Both the position numbers and the translations under genes were made by a program. Below are positions 35,502 to 47,507 of a stretch of DNA of 64,000 nucleotides, one piece after another. How positions within the stretch are numbered: position 1 is the first letter of the stretch; every line of letters begins with the position of its first letter. The DNA is taken from assembly GCA_036927565.1 (NCBI GenBank), contig JAYESD010000001.1, positions 682,001 through 746,000 of the forward strand. Reading direction: 5' to 3'. Origin of the DNA: Tuctoria greenei. Taxonomy: Eukaryota > Streptophyta > Magnoliopsida > Poales > Poaceae. The notes below the pieces were generated by a model. The model worked only from the letters and a program-made list of their open reading frames with translations, searched no databases and was not told the origin of the DNA.

Positions 35502-36766
35502 ATGCAGCAGCAGAAACAGGTGAGTAGTATGGGCGAAGGCGGCATCGCCGCCGCCAATGTGGCGGGCGCGAGGAGCGGCGGCGGTGGCGGAGGAGGAGGA
35601 GCAGCAGGCGGTGTTGGCGGCAGCAGCGTGTCCGTGTGCCGGCCGAGCGGGTCGCGGTGGACGCCGACGCCGGAGCAGCTCAGGATCCTGAAGGAGCTCT
35701 ACTACGGCTGCGGCGTCCGGTCACCCACGGCGGAGCAGATCCAGCGCATCACGGGCATGCTGCGCCAGCACGGCAAGATCGAGGGCAAGAACGTATTCTA
35801 CTGGTTCCAGAACCACAAGGCGCGCGAGCGGCAGAAGAAGCGCCTCACCAACCTCGACGTCGTCAACGCCCCCGCCGCCGGCGCCGATGTCAACCACGTC
35901 GGCGGCGTCCTCTCTCTGTCGTCACCGTCGTCAGGTTTATTTTGCATCGATCGCTCATGCATGCATGGTTTAGCCTTCCGCGTTTGCTTGCCACAACTTG
36001 CATTGATTGCAAATAATAACGATGATGGTGCGTGCGTGCATGTGTGGGCATCAGCAGGCGCGACGTCGCCTCCCTCCTGCTCCACCTTGGGCATGTACTC
36101 CGGGAATGGCGGCGCCTCGGCGGCTATGTTGCTGGACACATCCACCGATTGGGACAACACTGCCATGGCCACCGAGGGATGCTTCCAGCTGCAGGTAATT
36201 GGCCACGCAAACACTTTAGAGTTTAGACACATACACACACGATGCCAAAATCTCCTTCTTCCCCATGCTGGCTACCGATCTGCTACTGTCGTGCATGCTC
36301 GATCGTGCAGGACTACATGGGGGTGCGGGGCACGCCGGGCGGCGGTCACGGCAGCACCGGCATGGCGACGTCGTCGCCGTGGACATGGTTCTCGTCATCG
36401 GACCAGAGGACGACGACGACGCGTGCGCCGGAGACGCTCCCGCTCTTCCCCACCACAGGCGACGACAACCGCCCGCGGCCGCGACAAGGAGGCCCACCAA
36501 CAGGCGGTGACGCCAGCTACTACCTGCCCGAGCCCGACTTCTCGTTCTGGGGCGCCGCTCCCGCTGCCACAGCTGCGACTACTACCACTACCGTTACGAC
36601 GATCCAGCAGCTGCAGATGCAACAGCAGTACAGCTTTTACAGCAACAACAACAACCAGCTGCCGGGCCATGAGACCACCCAGGACGACACAGGGGACGAA
36701 GGAGCGTCCCTGGAGCTCAGCCTCAGCTCCTGGTGCTCCCCGTCGTACCATGCAGGAACCATGTGA
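35502..36766 (+). CDS. WUS: WUSCHEL homeodomain transcription factor (rice TAB1/WUS orthologue)
   Basis: Inferred CDS join(35502..35934, 36058..36194, 36311..36766), 341 aa. A Gly-rich stretch (about 24-40) precedes a WOX homeodomain at about 51-115 (RWTPTPEQLRILKELYYGCG ... KIEGKNVFYWFQNHKARERQ). The LKELYY and RSPTAEQIQ spelling is that of WUS itself rather than WOX3/4/5. The WUS box TLPLFP is near residue 232 and the EAR-like LELSLSS is eleven residues from the C terminus; both recruit TOPLESS-type co-repressors. Such proteins keep stem cells in shoot and floral (in rice, axillary) meristems. Exon 2 has a CAGCAG tandem acceptor, so an extra Ala is possible. The three-exon structure and the MQQQKQ start match the rice gene as I remember it. 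Confidence 0.93.
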
Positions 36767-38130
36767 GATCTGTTCAATGTTCCTGTGGCTCTGAGTTTAT
36801 GTCTCTGAACTCTGATGAGAGTAGTAGTAGCAGCAGTACTGGTGGCGTGTTTGTCCTAGCTAGCGGCCTATTTGAAGCAGAATATGGAGTAGAAGCCAGT
36901 CTGAAGAAAGACACGGCAGTAACATCTATAGCTAGTACTACGGGGATAGGGAATTTGCAGGCGCAGGTGCACAGGCATTAACAATGCGTGTTGCCGAGCT
37001 GTGGTGTGCATGTGGTCCTCAAGTGGTACTAGTAGCTGCACTGCACTGCGCGTCAATAGCAGCGTGGTGCAGTGAGCTTAGTGGGCCGCTCGTTGTTCTA
37101 ATGTGTTTGGGCTTTGGGGGCAGGAGCACAGCTGCGTGTCAAACTTGTCTCGCCCTTTTGTGGTTTCTACAGTACGTTGAGAAAAGGAATGAAACCTGCT
37201 GTCCCCTTGCTTGCTGCTCACATGTGTTGAGATTTTTTATCCTGCTTGTGTTCGTACAGTTTCAGCAGGAGAAATGTCTCCACAAGACCACGATTGCTAG
37301 TTTTCTTTTCAGTTAGGTCTTTTCAGGAATGAAGCCCAGGGATGATTAATTGTCAGTTAGCGTTCCCCTTGCTAAGACCGTCCGCAGCCGATAAAACATA
37401 TTGGATACACTATTTCACAGTGTAATTTAGAGTACGTATTGTAAAAATAGAAGAATATTATATAAAGTATGTTTTAGAGGGAGCTGGTTCAGATGACCTA
37501 AGTGATAAAAGGCTCCTCACACATTGTGGGCGTTGCCTACAAACGTCCTCAAGTAATTGTCATTTTTTTCTAAAACGAAGAGTACAAAATTAAGTAGAAA
37601 TCGGGCCCGGCAACCGCTGCTTCTCCGAAGCCTCAGAAACCGCTAAACTAAAATAAAAAAACTGATCGAGCCCAGGGGCCAGGGCCCCCGTCCAGTCCCC
37701 TGCCTTAAAAAACGCTGAGGAATTCGGCGAAGAAGAAAAGGGAAATCAAAATCAAATCAAATCAAATCGACTCCGCGACGAGCGGATCCATCCAGGGAAG
37801 GCGGGCAGGCAGGCACATCCGATCCGCCTCCAGTCCTCCTCACCACCACCTCCCGTCTCCACCCCTCCTCCAAATCCCCCATCTCCACCACCGCCGCCGC
37901 CGACCTTGCATGCGGGCGTGGCCGTCGTCGCGGAGGAAATGGCGCGGCGGGGACGCAAACCCTAGATGATCCGATCTCGAGCCGCCGGGACCCGACAGCT
38001 TTTTTCGCCCCTTCCCCCATCCCTCGCCGCCTTCTCGCTCGCCCAGCCTAGGGTTCCCGCGCCGGTAGATCGGTTCATTCAGTTTGCGTCGCGTTCCGGG
38101 GGAGGAGGAGGCATCATCTGAAGAGCGACG
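36767..38130. other. WUS 3' region and CCCH-gene 5' region
   Basis: No coding gene recognised. Contains one Tourist-like MITE (37376-37498), an AAATC tandem run near 37746-37770, and a GC-rich leader with CCGCCGCCGCC before the CCCH start codon. Confidence 0.5.
37376..37498. mobile_element. Tourist-like MITE (GACCATCCGC family), copy 3
   Basis: GACCGTCCGCAGCC at the left and GGTTCAGATGACC at the right, flanked by TAA (37373-37375 and 37499-37501). The inside (AGTGTAATTTAGAGTAC) is in the opposite orientation to copies 1 and 2. Confidence 0.75.
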
Positions 38131-41100
38131 ATGATGGGGTCGAGGCGGTCGAGACGCGTGTCATGGGCCACCGGACCCAATCTCTGCAAGGTAGTGTTCT
38201 GATCACATCACACCTCACCGCCCGCCCGCGGGGAGGAGGTGGAACCAGTAGTACTCGCGCTCCCTCCCCCCACCTTCCCTCATCTTGCACCAAGCGCTCC
38301 TCGTTTCACGATTTCGATAATGCTTAATCGCGTGGTGCTGCTTGTGTTGTTCGTTGATTTTAATCCCTTGTGTTTACAAAGGAACTGCCTCCCTTTTTCT
38401 TATAAATGTGTTTGCTAAATGTGCTTCCGACTTGGCTGCAACGAGCGTTACTTTTAATAAGTCCCAACCTGGGAGCTGAATGAAAGCAACTGAATGGATT
38501 CCACGCTGACTTTTGCGTGAATGAGGAAGAATTGTTCATGTTGCTTCCACAAATACAGGGCGATTCAGTATCAGCTCTTACAAATTAAACCAACCAAAAA
38601 GGAACAGTTTCCTCAGGACCAGTAACAGGGGATTCACCCAAACAGATAACTGCCCAACAACTAAACGGAAGTCCTACATTGGTTACATTTCAAAAGAATC
38701 ACTGACAACAGTTAATCACTTGATTACTGCGTATAGCTAAATGTCTTTCATTTAACATTGATTCTGATGAAGCAGAAGTGCAGAACTCAGCTCTTAAACT
38801 TTCACTGGGAAAGGATGCATATTTTATCCTACGTCTAGCAAAATATAGAGATGAAGTGCAACTGTGCAGCCTTCAAGTGCACAGCTTAAATCAATTGGCA
38901 TAGTCATAGGTTGGGTTTATGGGTATCATCAGTCCAAAAAAGGGCCAAACTTGTGCCAAAGTTGGTCATGAAATAGAACCTTGCATGTTTTGTCTCGTTC
39001 TTGCCAGATATATGATATTTGATAAATGATATGATATCTACATGCATGATATAGACTAAAGACACACAAAATTGCCATAATTTACTATATGTCTTCATGC
39101 AGGCCCATGTAATTTAAGCTAATGATATTTTCAGTTACATATAGCTGGAGAAATGAATTTCTAGGCAGTCTTCCCCTTGTTTATTTTGCAAGGAGGCTGT
39201 TTCAAACCTACTCCCTCCTTTCTCAAAAGATTGTCACTTTTAGTTCAAAAAATGAACTAAAGGTGACAATCTTTTGAGAAAGGAGGGAGTATTTCAATAA
39301 GTTAATCACATGTTTTTTTAAAAAAAATAGTTAATATTCATAACTGCATAATTACATTTGAATTAGGAAAAATCAGTACAAAATGTTCTGAAGGAGCAAT
39401 GTGCTATGAAACAGTTGAAAGACTGTGATTATCATGATTACATGTGCTTGAAGTTGACTAATTCACAGAGCAGTGAGGAGGAAGGGGACATGGAGAGGCT
39501 ATAGCCAATAGTTGAAAATGTGGACACTCTAAAGTACCTGCTCTGTTTTTGCATTTAAACAATCTCCTACCACTAATGAGTGCAATAAAGTTTGTGTGAT
39601 TTTGTTTAAAATCCATTGAATCACCGGATATGAATTGTCCCCATTCTGGCAAAAGGTTCTATTTGTCATATCACTTCACAAATCTACCATAACATTCTTG
39701 AGACATAAAGCACTACAGATAGACTGCACCCACTTCAAAGTTCAGAAGGAGATATTAATGTCATGATGAGATGCCAACGCCTTCACTTTTTGAAACCATT
39801 TTTCGCAATTTATAACATTTTCCTTACATTTCCTTGTCAGAAGTCATCCTGGTCGTTCTTTATGCAAGAAATGACTGATGAATATGTGGAATTCATGCTT
39901 ATCATACTAACAATTGTGTGCATTTCAAAATATTATCTTGCTATTGTAGCAGTTACCTTCATTGATTCGAATAGTCTGATGGGTGATGTAGATCTCATAT
40001 TTTAATTGTCATATGTGATAACATTATTTGACCCTGAACTAAACTAGATTTGGTATTTGGTTTCAAGAGCATTTTTACGGTAATTTAAACTAAGAGTACG
40101 TCATTTTCAAAGTACTCTCTCCGTCCCCATGAACTTGTCGCTTTGTAGTTCATTTTTGAACTACAAAGCGACAAGTTCATAGGGACGGAGGGAGTAGCTA
40201 TTATCATATTGGTTGGGAACTATTGCTTAATTTATTAGGTTCAAACGTAGATTTACTGTATTCTCTTACCACTAAAAATGATAAGTAGTAGTGCTAAGAA
40301 ACTTTGCAAATATGTCAGGTAAGGCTTTTCCTATCAGATGATTCCCCTTCTCAAGCTGGATTAAGGCCACAGGACAATCTCCAAGCAAAAGGGTCATGGT
40401 TAATGCATGCAGCTGGTCCAAGCTCAGATGATTCCATGCCACCAGGCTTTGAATCGGTGCAGCCAACCAACAATGTCAAAATTGACATATCTAAAGTCCC
40501 TCTTATTAGGTGGAGATGCCCACCAAAGGTACATGGGGACTATAAATGTTGCACTCTACTGGTAGTAAGATATTTTTCAGATCATTGAATTTTCCAATGT
40601 TGTATTATTGGTTGCAGATGTTGTTTAATGCTGATTGGCTCGTAGTTACTGGAGAAGAAAGTGAGGAGATCGCCTTACAGAATGAGAGAATATTTGGAAC
40701 CCTTGAGGCTATATATCCACGGTCCTCAAACATTCCTCCAAAGTAAGTGAGCAGCTGCACTTTGGTTTACCACTAATTCCTCAGATTTCACAATTATCAT
40801 TTCTCATTTGTGGATTTTTTTCGTCAATCCAGCCCATTTGTTTCTCCTGATGCGATTGGCTCCCAATACAATGACTCCCGAACCCAGTTGGTTCCTTTGA
40901 TCCCTATTGAAGAGGATGACGCTTCTGATCAGTTGCAAGAACCTCTAGCAAATAATTATCATCAGTCAGAATCTGCAGTAATCAGTGTCCCACGAATTTC
41001 AGATGCTTCTATTACCACCACTTCAAAACACCAGCCCAATGGTCTCATAGGTGCAGCAAGTGCTGGTATACCCACTGAACCTGATGTACTGGCCGCTGCA

Positions 41101-41790
41101 TCTGCTGCATACACTGCAATAATGCAAAGCAACCAAATGGGAAGTATGATTGATCAAGATCTACTCATCAAAATACTAAGTGATCCTGCACAACTCGAGA
41201 GATTAATGAAAGAATACAACATAGTGAAACTTGAACAATCAACTACCAGTTCTGTTGTGCCTCCAATGCTACCAGGGCCACAATCACAAATGACAGTGAG
41301 TGCCCCACCTTCCTTTCCAGATCCTATGGTAACATATCAAAACCCGAACTCTACGCTGCCACCTGCACTACCCGTGTTGAATAGGCTACAACCAGCTGTT
41401 CCTTCGGTTTCTGTGAATCCTCCAGCAAGTTCAGGTCAAGCAAGTAGCTTTTCAAGGGGTATCAACTATTACAAGACCCTCATCCATCAGCATGGAGGGG
41501 AGAGGCAGGAGGCAGTTGAACAGCATGGTATGCAGTTCGGAATGTATCAGCAATCATCTAACCCTGCACAGACAAGTTCTGGTGTTGACGTGGCAAGCAG
41601 TGGTACCGTGCAAGGCCTCCAATATACTAAGGCAAGGGTTACGAGGCCCTGTGCTTACTTCAACACCGCCAGGGGGTGTCGCAACGGTGCAAACTGCACG
41701 TTCCTGCACGACGTGTCAGCCGCGAGGAAGGAGCAGCCAAAAGGAGCAAAACGGTTGAAATTGGACAGCGGAATAGCGGGCCTGTACTGA
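38131..41790 (+). CDS. CCCH zinc-finger protein (plant C3H6-like)
   Basis: Inferred CDS join(38131..38190, 40319..40528, 40618..40742, 40833..41790), 450 aa. The first exon (MMGSRRSRRVSWATGPNLCK) and the second (VRLFLSDDSPSQAGLRPQDN) match the conserved N terminus of plant 'zinc finger CCCH domain-containing protein 6'. PPGFE and LIRWRCPP follow. The middle is low-complexity (Ser/Pro/Gln). One C-x8-C-x5-C-x3-H finger lies at about 405-424 (CAYFNTARGC, CTFLH), followed by a basic tail (GAKRLKLD) that could be a nuclear signal. An RNA-binding nuclear role is inferred from the finger type only. Intron 1 (2128 bp) carries two palindromic MITEs. A second ATG is at 38134. Confidence 0.87.
39211..39289. 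mobile_element. Stowaway-like MITE in CCCH-gene intron 1
   Basis: CTCCCTCCTTTCTCAAAAGA ... inverted arm ... AAAGGAGGGAG, TA-flanked; an almost perfect hairpin. Same subfamily as 61768-61847. Confidence 0.9.
40115..40194. mobile_element. Second Stowaway-like MITE in CCCH-gene intron 1
   Basis: TA-flanked 80-bp palindrome with core TTTGTAGTTCATTTTTGAAC. Subfamily of the ARF intron copy, which has the central loop in the opposite sense. Confidence 0.9.
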
Positions 41791-43149
41791 GCTGTTGCTG
41801 CTATTGAATTTTGACCAGTATTTGGTTTTTTCACCCTGTTCAGTAAATATTGTGCCGCAGCTCCTTGTTTCTTTCAAGTTGCATTGGTTATTTATCTTTT
41901 ATCGTTGCCGACAAAAAATGTTTTGAAAGAAAGGGAAAATATTCGGTGGTTAATTGAATCTTTAGTTGCTACTGAATGAGTTGTCTTACCATCAGCTGAA
42001 GCAAGGGTCGTACCATTATATCGTGGTCATCTGTGGCAAGTTTTGTACTAATAGGTTCGTGGTGGCCAAAGTGAAATATGCGGAAAAATACGACTTGCCT
42101 GAAAGTAAGTGTATGTCTTCCAAAATAGAAAAGGGCATGATTTGATACGCAGTGAAAGGCTAGAACCAAGTAGTGGTTCAACTCCATATAATAAAAGAAA
42201 TTAGGCTCCGTAGCATGATGAACAGCACGGTTTAGCATCTGTTCCAGGAGTATATTGCAATTTTAAGTAAGGCTATTTTTGACAAAAGTTCAGGGATATG
42301 TTCCGATTACGCAAGGAAGAACGGGTACGCTAATATTATCTTCTAGAACGAACGGGTAACTGAACAAGCGCATTCCGTTCTTTCGAGCTATACGTGTCCT
42401 AGACGCCGTTGCTTTTCGTACGTCGCTATGCCGTTGCTCCGACGTGCGCATGGCCCAAGCTACCGACCCGCCAGGCCGCCTCTACGCTACGCTTGTACAG
42501 GCGGCGGCAGCACACGACTTGGCAAGCTGCTGGTTCACTCTCAAAACTACTAACAAGAATAATACGTGTTTTTTTAGTCAAATTGCAAGCTAATATCAGT
42601 ATCCTTTCAAACTAGCGAGAGAAGAAGTTGAGATGTTATACCAACTCCATACACGAGATGTTATACCAATATAATAAGCTTCAATATAATTTTGCCAGAT
42701 ACAGCAGAGCAATGCACACTCTTCACAGGCCGCTGTTTCATTACAAGTCAAGGGATATATTCCACACAAAACACTATTCCAAGAAACTGTAACACTAGGC
42801 AATGATGACAACCAACGGATGTATACATGTATTAAGAAGCTGCTGCTCTTCTTCCAACCACACTCGGTATTCCAACAACCGATGAAGAAAACAAAAGAGC
42901 TGACAAATCAGAGAGTTTGCACGGAAAAAACAAGGCAAGGCCAACTCGAGTCATCACGATAAATCCATCTAGATACTTGATACCATATCGCTGACATTCT
43001 GCAGCTGGGCGCATCAGTCAAATGTGCCATCTCTTGTCTGCACATAAGAACAATCGTTGGTTAAGATGGTGAAACTAAACTTCAAAAAGGCACAACTGGA
43101 TGGCAGCATTGCATTTCACGTTTTGCTGAACCAGGACATATATGTAAGA
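41791..43149. other. 3' ends of the convergent CCCH and IQD genes
   Basis: No other gene is seen. The CCCH 3' UTR probably fills the first part. The IQD 3' UTR (minus strand) probably covers about 42600-43149, perhaps with an intron near 43040. Confidence 0.4.
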
Positions 43150-44747
43150 TTAATTGAAGCGCTCACCGGATGAGCTGTGAGGAACAGTTGTTCCATTGCT
43201 CTTCACGTTTTGCTGAGCCTGAGATGATGAACGTTGCATCCGAGGAGATGAATCTTGCTTTACACTGGTCATGGGCAGAGAATGCCTTTTCCTCGGATGG
43301 CTGTCCTGAACGTCAGGGCTCATCTTTGGGGATGCATTAGCAGATGCCTTCGCTCTTGCAGATTCCGTAAATTGCATATAACTTGGCAACGGGTTGCTGT
43401 TGCTTACACGAGGTTCTTGAATAACGTGCTCTGATTTAGTGACCTTGCGCGAGTTCTCTCTCTTGCCGTGCCTAAAATCCTTTGTAAAACTGTCAGTGCT
43501 GCTCCGACCTACTGAATCACTGCTTGGACTAGCCAGTGACCTCTTGCTTGCATGGGACTTGGGCTTCTTGCTCCTGCTCTTTTTGGTGTTAACAGAGACC
43601 TCACTTGATGGTGTTCCATGAGATTCTGAAACAGTGGCTCGACTCATTGGAGGTGTGGCATAAGATTCTACAGGTTTTTCCAACTGCTTACCCAAATAGG
43701 ACTTTTCTGGTTCAACATGTGGTTCCTGAACAAGCTCAGGATCAGTTGTGACATCAGGATCAGCAACGTGGCCATTCTGTTGTACCTCCTTGTGTGGCTC
43801 GGCTTCTACTTCAGGAGCATTCGTCACTCCAGAATGCACTATATTGCTACCCTTATCAGCTTTCTTGGTAACATAGTTTCTATTTTCCAGTGCTCCAATC
43901 TCCATTACGATCTCCCCACCATCACCTTCCGACCTATCTGGTGAGTCTAGGGTAGAGGAAATTGATATTTCAGTCCCACATTCTGAGGCAGCAACCAAAA
44001 TTTTAGCATTATTTTGCTTCAATAAAGAATCATCTTGGGAACAAGGACTATGCACTTTGGCTTTGTTTGCCCCATCCAAATAAGATGAACTGTTGGACCT
44101 GCTAACTGTTGAATTTGTGCTCAGCTCTTCAAATTTCAACTGTGCAGCAGCAAATGCCGGATTGCATGACTTTTTTGCCCTGAACCTTTTGCCTTCCATG
44201 CCCAGTGTCTGCTCAGTACTATATGTGTCCGTAATGTCCTCATGGGATGATTCAGGTTTCTCGGGAAGAGGAATAGGCTCACTTGAAGCATCAGCTTGCA
44301 TAGATTGTTGATCTAAGAATTCCAATGACTCTTCCACGGCATTTTCTATCTTTTGGTCAGTCACATGTTCAACATCTACATAGTTCTTTTCAACTAATTC
44401 TGGCTCAGGATCACTTTTGCTTTCCACCTCAATGCTATTCTCTGGGATGCATGCTGGAGCCTCAAAAGCACTAGAATCAGATGTCACTAATGTTTCATTC
44501 ACAGCATCAGGCACTAACTTGGGAGAAGATAGGTCCGTGTCTAAAGCAACAACCCCGTCATCACACTGAGCATCTCCTTTCACCTTTTCAACCACCAAAC
44601 CACTATTTTCTCTATGCTCTGGCAGGTGCTCCATGACAGGTGGAACTAAGGATGTCCACCTCTGCATCCATTTCCATGTAGCATCAGATTCTGAAGGATC
44701 ACACTTTATGTGAGTGGATTTTGAAGTCGACATATTGTCCATGAGCT
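43150..44747 (-). CDS. IQ-domain (IQD) protein, C-terminal part; 5' end in gap
   Basis: One open frame of 532 codons plus the stop, running from the assembly gap to TAA at 43150-43152. It begins DNMSTSKSTHIKCD...WKWMQRWTSLVP, a post-IQ region shared by the long IQD proteins (IQD28-32 type), and is acidic and Ser-rich. It ends with a DUF4005-type block: NPLPSYMQFTESARAKASAN, SPKMSPDVQDSHPRKRHSLP and QDSSPRMQRSSSQAQQNVK. IQDs bind calmodulin through IQ motifs and attach to microtubules or membranes. The IQ motif exon and all 5' exons must lie in or beyond the gap, so calmodulin binding cannot be checked here. The long last exon fits this subfamily. Confidence 0.8.
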
Positions 44748-44847
44748 NNNNNNNNNNNNNNNNNNNNNNNNNNNNNNNNNNNNNNNNNNNNNNNNNNNNN
44801 NNNNNNNNNNNNNNNNNNNNNNNNNNNNNNNNNNNNNNNNNNNNNNN
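44748..44847. other. Assembly gap (100 N)
   Basis: Exactly 100 N, the usual placeholder for a gap of unknown length. It removes the CNX1 3' end and the IQD 5' exons, and it creates a false open frame joining the two genes. Confidence 0.98.
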
Positions 44848-44871
44848 TGGATGCAAGTGTGAAACCCCCAC

Positions 44872-47455
44872 CTTCAAACTTTCTTGAAGCATAACAAATG
44901 TGAGACCAGGTGCTTCTTTCTCTATCACAGCTTTTGTTGCTTCTGGTGTGACATCTCTAGGAGTGAAGCCAGTACCACCTGCATGCGCATCATCACCAGG
45001 AAATAGAAGCTCATGTGAGCAGGAAACAAGGAATGGCTAATCTTTATAACTTGAAGAATAAGCTTGTGTCACCTAATGTCAAAATGAGGTTAACACGGTC
45101 AATATCACTCCATTGTACCAGAATGCCTTTGATCTTATCCACTTCATCAGGAACAATAGCAGTTGCAACCACAGTTGCTCCCCCCAATTTCTCTGATGAA
45201 TTATTGACTACAGATACTGCTCTTGGGCCACTACAGGTGAGATGACAAAGAAAGAAGAAAACAGAATTATTTAAGTTACTTTTAACTCCACTATTTTGAT
45301 ATCTTGGAAGGGGTAAAAAAACATTGTAAAATGTGGTCTCGTTACTGTATTGCATCACCATATATGCGAAGAAAATACAGTAATCAGACTCTTTCATTTT
45401 GCACCACAAAGTGACCCCTTTGCAACTCAAGACAAAGAGGTGTATCAGGGTGCATCTACTTTACAGAATGAGAGTACACTACAGTTTCCCTCAAAACCAA
45501 GTTGGACGTAAAAATATGGCTTTTTATTGAACATTATGAGGAAGAAGTTATCAGACGAATACCTCCTATCAGGGCCAGCACCTGATGAGACTGTGTCACT
45601 TACAGTCAGAATTGCTACCTTAACTTCATCACCCTGAGAGGCAACAACTTGAGGTATATCTGTGGAAACACTTTTCACGGATGGAATAAAATGAGATTGG
45701 GGTGGATTTGAAGCAGCAGGCAGCTCATCCAAAGGATAATTGATTATGTCTGAAATCACTACAGCTTGGATAGATGTCCCAGCTGCCAATATCTGCCCAG
45801 TTGATGGTACTTCCAGCAAAGCATTTGCAGATTTCATACTTAGGAGGCGGCTACTAGCTTGATGGCCAGTGCTCTCAGCAACATAACTGCAGAAATCACC
45901 AAAAAAACAAATATCTAATTCACCTAAGATCAAATTCAGTGTTATCAAATATCCAATGATAAAATATATTCTTACCCAGGTCTACCAGATCCATCATCAA
46001 GCACCCATCTGATCACTGCACGATGAAACTCTGTACGGTGTGGATCTGCTCTTAAAGGATGTGATAGGCGCACGTGCACTCTGTTGACAGTTTGACACAG
46101 ACACATCGGTGAAGAAACCAACAACAACAAAGCCTTTGTCCCAAACACGTTAGAGTAATTAGATATGAAACCCAACCGAAATGTATGGAAGTAAAAAAAA
46201 AAAAAAAAAAAAAAAAGAGGAAACAAAGTACGAGTAAACGAAGACATATCAGTGAAGAAATATGCAGAGAAAAGTAAGATGACAAAGGAAGTAACGAAAA
46301 TTATAAGAATGATGATACCTTTGCAGATGAGGATTTGACCAGCCAGAGAAGAGACGTATTGCAGGAACAACAAAAAGATTGAAGCAAACCATACAGCTCA
46401 CTGGATTTCCAGGCAAACCAAATGCAAGAACTGTTTGAGATGGTTTTGATGTGTCTTGTGCGGTAATCTCAGCAAACGTTAATGGTTTTCCTGGTTTCAT
46501 TTGGATCTGAATGTAATATATGAGCAAATTACAAAATTTACTTGAGGAAATGGACAAGATAGAAGTCTCAAGTTCAAAAAGGTTTGTTTTCCAATAATTA
46601 TCAACAGCAAACAAGAAAATAATATGATCATAAAGTATAAACTTTTTTGTATTCCCGATCGTTGATTTATGTCTATACCAACTTGATTGAGACCAAAAGG
46701 CTTTATTGCTGCGTTCCTAACTGTTGATAAATGTTGCTTAGTGACTACGTAGTGACGAATAAATCTGGAAGAGGAATTTCAAAGATACCTTATCAAAGTG
46801 AATTTTACCCATCTTTGATAGGCAAGGTTTGACAAGATCTCTATCGCCCATGGAAACACCGCCAGATGTAAGGATAATATCAGCATCAGAACGTAGAGCT
46901 GCATCCATATGCTCCTTAATACTTTCTTCAGTGTCTTCTGCGATACCCAAGTCAACAACTTGGCACCTCTGCTGAACAGCAGCAGCTAGCAGCATGGCCC
47001 TGTTGGAATCACGGATCTGCAAATTTCATTTTCAAGCAGAGAGACAGCTCAATTCGGGAGACAAAATTCAATTTGGTGAACGTGGCATGCAAATATGGGT
47101 GAACATGTACATGTCATGGAAGAGTAGAAATGACCTGACCACGGCAGAGAGTGGCAGTGGCTGGCTGCACTAGCTCGTCCCCTGTAGAAAATACAGCAAT
47201 GGTTGGTCGAGGGTATACCTGCGAAAGCAAACTCAGAATGCTACATTATAATTGTGTTTTGTTTCTAGAGTCAGAAAGGCTAACTGGCAGAATTATGCAC
47301 CTTGACAGTTGTGACACCAACTGTTGCAAGCAGCCCAGTTTCTGCAGGACCTATGTGCTCACCAGACTTCAGCACTATTGAATCCTTCTCTATGTCACAT
47401 CCCTGAAAATGATTTGTACTGATGAATCAGCGGTAGCTTTTTCTGAACAGTGCTC

Positions 47456-47507
<52 letters not shown>

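Noticed and set aside
35502..36794. WUS as one 430-codon exon
   Set aside because: The open frame reads through both introns. The spliced model restores the WUS box and EAR-like end and matches the rice gene.
43150..44928. A single 592-codon minus-strand gene
   Set aside because: It translates through 100 N and fuses a CNX1 exon to an IQD C terminus. The CNX1 part ends at a splice donor.
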